Shown piece after piece: positions 61,640 to 64,000 of a DNA stretch of 64,000 bases; positions within the stretch are counted from its first letter, which is position 1, and each line of letters starts with the position of its first letter. Made by a program: the position numbers and the translations under genes. Source of the DNA: RGIG3002 sp045546775. GTDB taxonomy: Bacteria; Bacillota; Clostridia; Lachnospirales; Lachnospiraceae. Under the pieces are notes generated by a model, which worked only from the letters and a program-made list of their open reading frames with translations, did no database searches and had not been told where the DNA came from. Location: NCBI GenBank assembly GCA_045546775.1, contig JAZQDM010000028.1:62001-126000 (forward strand). Direction: 5' to 3'.

Positions 61640-62719
61640 ATGAAAGAACAAAACGCAAAAAAATGGTTTCGTTCCTTTTTGTTGTTGCAGGTTAGTGTAT
61701 TGCTTCTCCTTGTGGGAGCTGTGATTTTGATTGATCCGTATTTCCATTATCACAAACCGATTCCGGGAATTTCATATCGCTTGTATGAAGAACGTTATAT
61801 TAACGACGGAATTTCCAGAAATTTTGAATTTGATGCAATGATAACCGGAACGAGTATGACTCAAAATTTCAAAACGTCGGAGTTTGATGCGCTTTTCGGA
61901 GTACAGTCTGTAAAAGAGCCGTTTTCCGGTGCCGGTTTTATGGAACTTTCTCAAAATCTGGACCGGACACTTACGCGTAATGAAGCGTGTAAGACGGTTT
62001 TGCTGTGTCTGGACTACAATGGATTGAACCGGGAATATGACTGGACACAGTATGAAGATTATCCGGAATATTTGTACGACAACAATCCCTTCAACGATGT
62101 GTCGTATGTATTAAACAAATCCATTTTGTACCGGGGATGTTTCAGCAATTTGTATCAGACACTTGCAGGAGAAGAGAGCACGAGTTTTGATGCGTATTCC
62201 GCATGGACGTCACCGACCGGATTTGCGCAGGTTATGCAGACGTATACGAGGGCAGAGCAGAAAGCGGATTCGTACGGTTCACTGGATGAACAAGGAATCG
62301 CCCGCGTGAAAAAGAATATAGACGAAAATATTATAGCGGTTGTCGAAAAGTATCCGGATACAACGTTTTATTTGTTTTATCCGCCATACAGTATATTGTA
62401 TTGGGATTCTGTTTATATGGACGGCACGTTGGAATGGCAGTTGGAGGCGGAAGCGCTGACAACCGATATGTTGCTTGCGCATGATAACGTGCGCCTGTTT
62501 AGTTTTTTTGAAAATACACAATTGATTTGTGACCTTGACAATTACCGGGATAAAGAACACTATATAGAAGATGTAAATTCTTACATTTTGGAACAAATTC
62601 ATCAAGGTAATTTTGAGATTACAGAACAAAACAAAGAAGAGCATATGATGTTTATGAGAGAGTTTTACACCGATTTCGACTATGAAACATTTTTTGCAGA
62701 GCAGCTTCAGGCAAATTAG
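61640..62719 (+). CDS. SGNH-like acylation partner, membrane-anchored
   Basis: 359-residue protein with one N-terminal helix (about 12-32) and an external domain. MITGTSMTQNF near residue 73 resembles the first block of SGNH/AlgX/DltD-type proteins with a Ser nucleophile, and FYLFYPPYS and a later DVNSYI occupy the usual later blocks. It probably takes the acyl group delivered by the MBOAT protein 30 bases upstream and puts it on the glycan. The His of the triad was not placed with certainty, so the catalytic role is inferred from context. Confidence 0.75.
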   Translation: MKEQNAKKWFRSFLLLQVSVLLLLVGAVILIDPYFHYHKPIPGISYRLYEERYINDGISRNFEFDAMITGTSMTQNFKTSEFDALFGVQSVKEPFSGAGFMELSQNLDRTLTRNEACKTVLLCLDYNGLNREYDWTQYEDYPEYLYDNNPFNDVSYVLNKSILYRGCFSNLYQTLAGEESTSFDAYSAWTSPTGFAQVMQTYTRAEQKADSYGSLDEQGIARVKKNIDENIIAVVEKYPDTTFYLFYPPYSILYWDSVYMDGTLEWQLEAEALTTDMLLAHDNVRLFSFFENTQLICDLDNYRDKEHYIEDVNSYILEQIHQGNFEITEQNKEEHMMFMREFYTDFDYETFFAEQLQAN

Positions 62720-62766
62720 AGAAATGAAAAAGCGCGCAAAAAAATGGTGGAAACAGAGGTAGATGC

Positions 62767-64000
62767 ATGGAAACAAGTTTTTGGAAAAAACAGGAAAAGA
62801 AAATTTTTTGGTTCACGGTCATATGTGCGTTTGGAGCAATTGCGATCTTTAATTTCCTGACGCCGCTTATGTCAGATGATTACAGTTATTCGGTAGCTGT
62901 TCGCGGCGTGCAGTCGTTTGGAGATTTGGTGTTAAATGAATATCATCAGTATATGACGTGGACGGGAAGAAGCGTGAACCATTTTATTTTAAAGGCGTTT
63001 TTGCTTGGAGATAAATGGTTTTTCAGCCTTTTGAACAGCATTGTTTTCGTGGTACTGACATTGTTGATTTATTACAATATCGAAGGCAGAGGACGTTACA
63101 ATACGCCGCTTTATATTTTGGTAAACCTGTTTGTTTGGCTGTTTGCAGTGGAATTTGGCGAGACGGTATTGTGGGAAACAGGTGCCTGCAATTATTTGTG
63201 GGGAACGACAAACATTCTCATTGCGGTATCGTTGTATAAATATGTCTGCAGCAAGCGTGATACGTTGAAACATCCGGTGGGATGGGCACTTCTTCTTTTT
63301 GTTACCGGCGTGATAGGTGGCTGGTGCAATGAAAACACATCAGGCGGCGGTATTCTGCTTGTGCTCGGTACATTTTTGACTGTCTGGCTGACCGATAAAA
63401 AGAAAAAGGGTAATCAGAAAAAAGAAGGAAAAATAGAAAATAAAGCAAAGTATATCTTGTCAAAGTTGTGGCTGTTTGCAACACCGATTGGTATGCTTGT
63501 AGGCTTTGCGTTTATGATTTTGGCGCCCGGTAATCGCAATCGCTCACAGTGGGCAATGGACAATTATGGCGGAATTACAAAATATATTTCACGCGCATAC
63601 AAAATCACGCTGTCTATCGAAGACAATTTTATGATACTGCTGCTTATTTTCCTTGCGCTTTTTATTATTGCAAGAACGCAGAAGGTTAAATGGAAAGAGT
63701 TGGCAGGAAGCCTGTTTTATTTGTTTGTATTTGTTGCTACGTGCTACGCACTTGTTATGGCGCCTACGCCGATGAACCGCGCCTATTTTGGAGCAGGAAT
63801 TTTCCTCATTATGGCAGTGCTTCAATGTTTTGTGAAAGTACAGGAAAACGAAACGCTTATATGCGCCGGCAAAAAAATATTTATATGGGGTATGTTTTTG
63901 CATATGGCGTTTGTGTATGTGGATAGCGTTGTCAACGTTGCTAGAATTTACCGCGACTTTGATAATCGTCATGAATACATTTTGGCACAAAAACAAGCCG
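62767..64000 (+). CDS. DUF6056 multi-pass membrane protein (3' end outside window)
   Basis: Open from ATG 62767 to the right edge, 411 codons without a stop, preceded by AGAGGTAG. The protein has many hydrophobic helices. DUF6056 marks are LMSDDYSYS after the first helix, WTGRSVNHF, ETGACNYLWGTTN, GGWCNENTSGGG and LAPGNRNR. The early acidic pair in the first external loop is the layout of GT-C glycosyltransferases, so a lipid-phosphate-sugar transferase is a possible role. The gene is incomplete only because the window ends. Confidence 0.85.
   Translation, partial: METSFWKKQEKKIFWFTVICAFGAIAIFNFLTPLMSDDYSYSVAVRGVQSFGDLVLNEYHQYMTWTGRSVNHFILKAFLLGDKWFFSLLNSIVFVVLTLLIYYNIEGRGRYNTPLYILVNLFVWLFAVEFGETVLWETGACNYLWGTTNILIAVSLYKYVCSKRDTLKHPVGWALLLFVTGVIGGWCNENTSGGGILLVLGTFLTVWLTDKKKKGNQKKEGKIENKAKYILSKLWLFATPIGMLVGFAFMILAPGNRNRSQWAMDNYGGITKYISRAYKITLSIEDNFMILLLIFLALFIIARTQKVKWKELAGSLFYLFVFVATCYALVMAPTPMNRAYFGAGIFLIMAVLQCFVKVQENETLICAGKKIFIWGMFLHMAFVYVDSVVNVARIYRDFDNRHEYILAQKQA

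Noticed and set aside
62724..62762. 12-codon frame between the SGNH-like and DUF6056 genes
   Set aside because: Very short, no clear ribosome site; it contains the ribosome site of the next gene. A leader peptide is possible but not supported.
1..64000. tRNA, rRNA, transposase and phage genes
   Set aside because: None were recognised on either strand.

Overview
The window looks like a chromosomal segment of a low-to-moderate GC, spore-former-lineage Firmicute, most likely a Clostridia/Lachnospiraceae-type gut or rumen anaerobe. This is inferred from the gene order cdaA-cdaR-glmM, an HPr with both His15 and Ser46, a Spo0A-type effector domain, a clostripain-family lipoprotein, strong GGAGG ribosome binding sites with occasional TTG/GTG starts, and extended -10 promoters. 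I cannot name a species from sequence alone.

Layout. (1) 1-6898 is housekeeping: the tail of an unidentified protein, the c-di-AMP operon cdaA-cdaR-glmM, an HPr gene with its own promoter and terminator, leuA, and a convergent AraC-family regulator. (2) From about 6956 to the right edge (57 kb) nearly everything is one very large cell-surface glycan locus, all on the + strand. 7.0-10.0 kb makes GDP-L-fucose (gmd, fcl) and holds a polyprenyl-phosphate glycosyltransferase. It ends at a terminator. 10.0-11.0 kb is an island: an orphan Spo0A-type DNA-binding domain gene, a terminator, and a ~300-bp imperfect palindrome that belongs to no gene. 11.0-24.3 kb is an assembly module: polytopic initiating phosphoglycosyltransferase, Wzz-like chain-length protein, EpsG-type polymerase, several GT2/GT4 enzymes, a sialyltransferase-like GT-B enzyme and an ABC flippase. 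24.4-26.5 kb is a clostripain-family lipoprotein. 26.6-32.9 kb is a pseudaminic-acid-type block (pseB, pseC, pseF, pseG) interleaved with two membrane acyltransferases. 32.9-40.8 kb holds a GT-C-like membrane protein, an O-antigen ligase/polymerase-like protein, a FlaA1/WbpM-type dehydratase, a PglC-type phosphoglycosyltransferase and a PglA-like GT4. 40.8-43.2 kb encodes UDP-HexNAc dehydrogenase and UDP-HexNAcA epimerase (UDP-GalNAcA supply). 43.2-64.0 kb is a second assembly module: GT4s, acetyltransferase, two asparagine-synthase-like amidotransferases, two GT11 fucosyltransferase-like enzymes, a second ABC flippase, DUF5672, GT17, an MBOAT/SGNH acylation pair and a DUF6056 membrane protein cut by the window edge.

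How it works together (inference). Sugar nucleotides made here (GDP-Fuc, a CMP-nonulosonate, UDP-4-keto-6-deoxy-HexNAc, UDP-GalNAcA) would feed about 18 transferases that build on polyprenyl-diphosphate primed by two different phosphoglycosyltransferases. Two PglK/MsbA-like ABC proteins replace the usual Wzx flippase, EpsG- and Wzy/WaaL-like proteins polymerise or transfer, Wzz sets chain length, and acyl/amide groups are added by acyltransferases and AsnB-like enzymes. The paired functions suggest two glycans, or one locus enlarged by duplication. The nonulosonate pathway is incomplete in the window: no PseI/NeuB synthase and no PseH acetyltransferase is seen.
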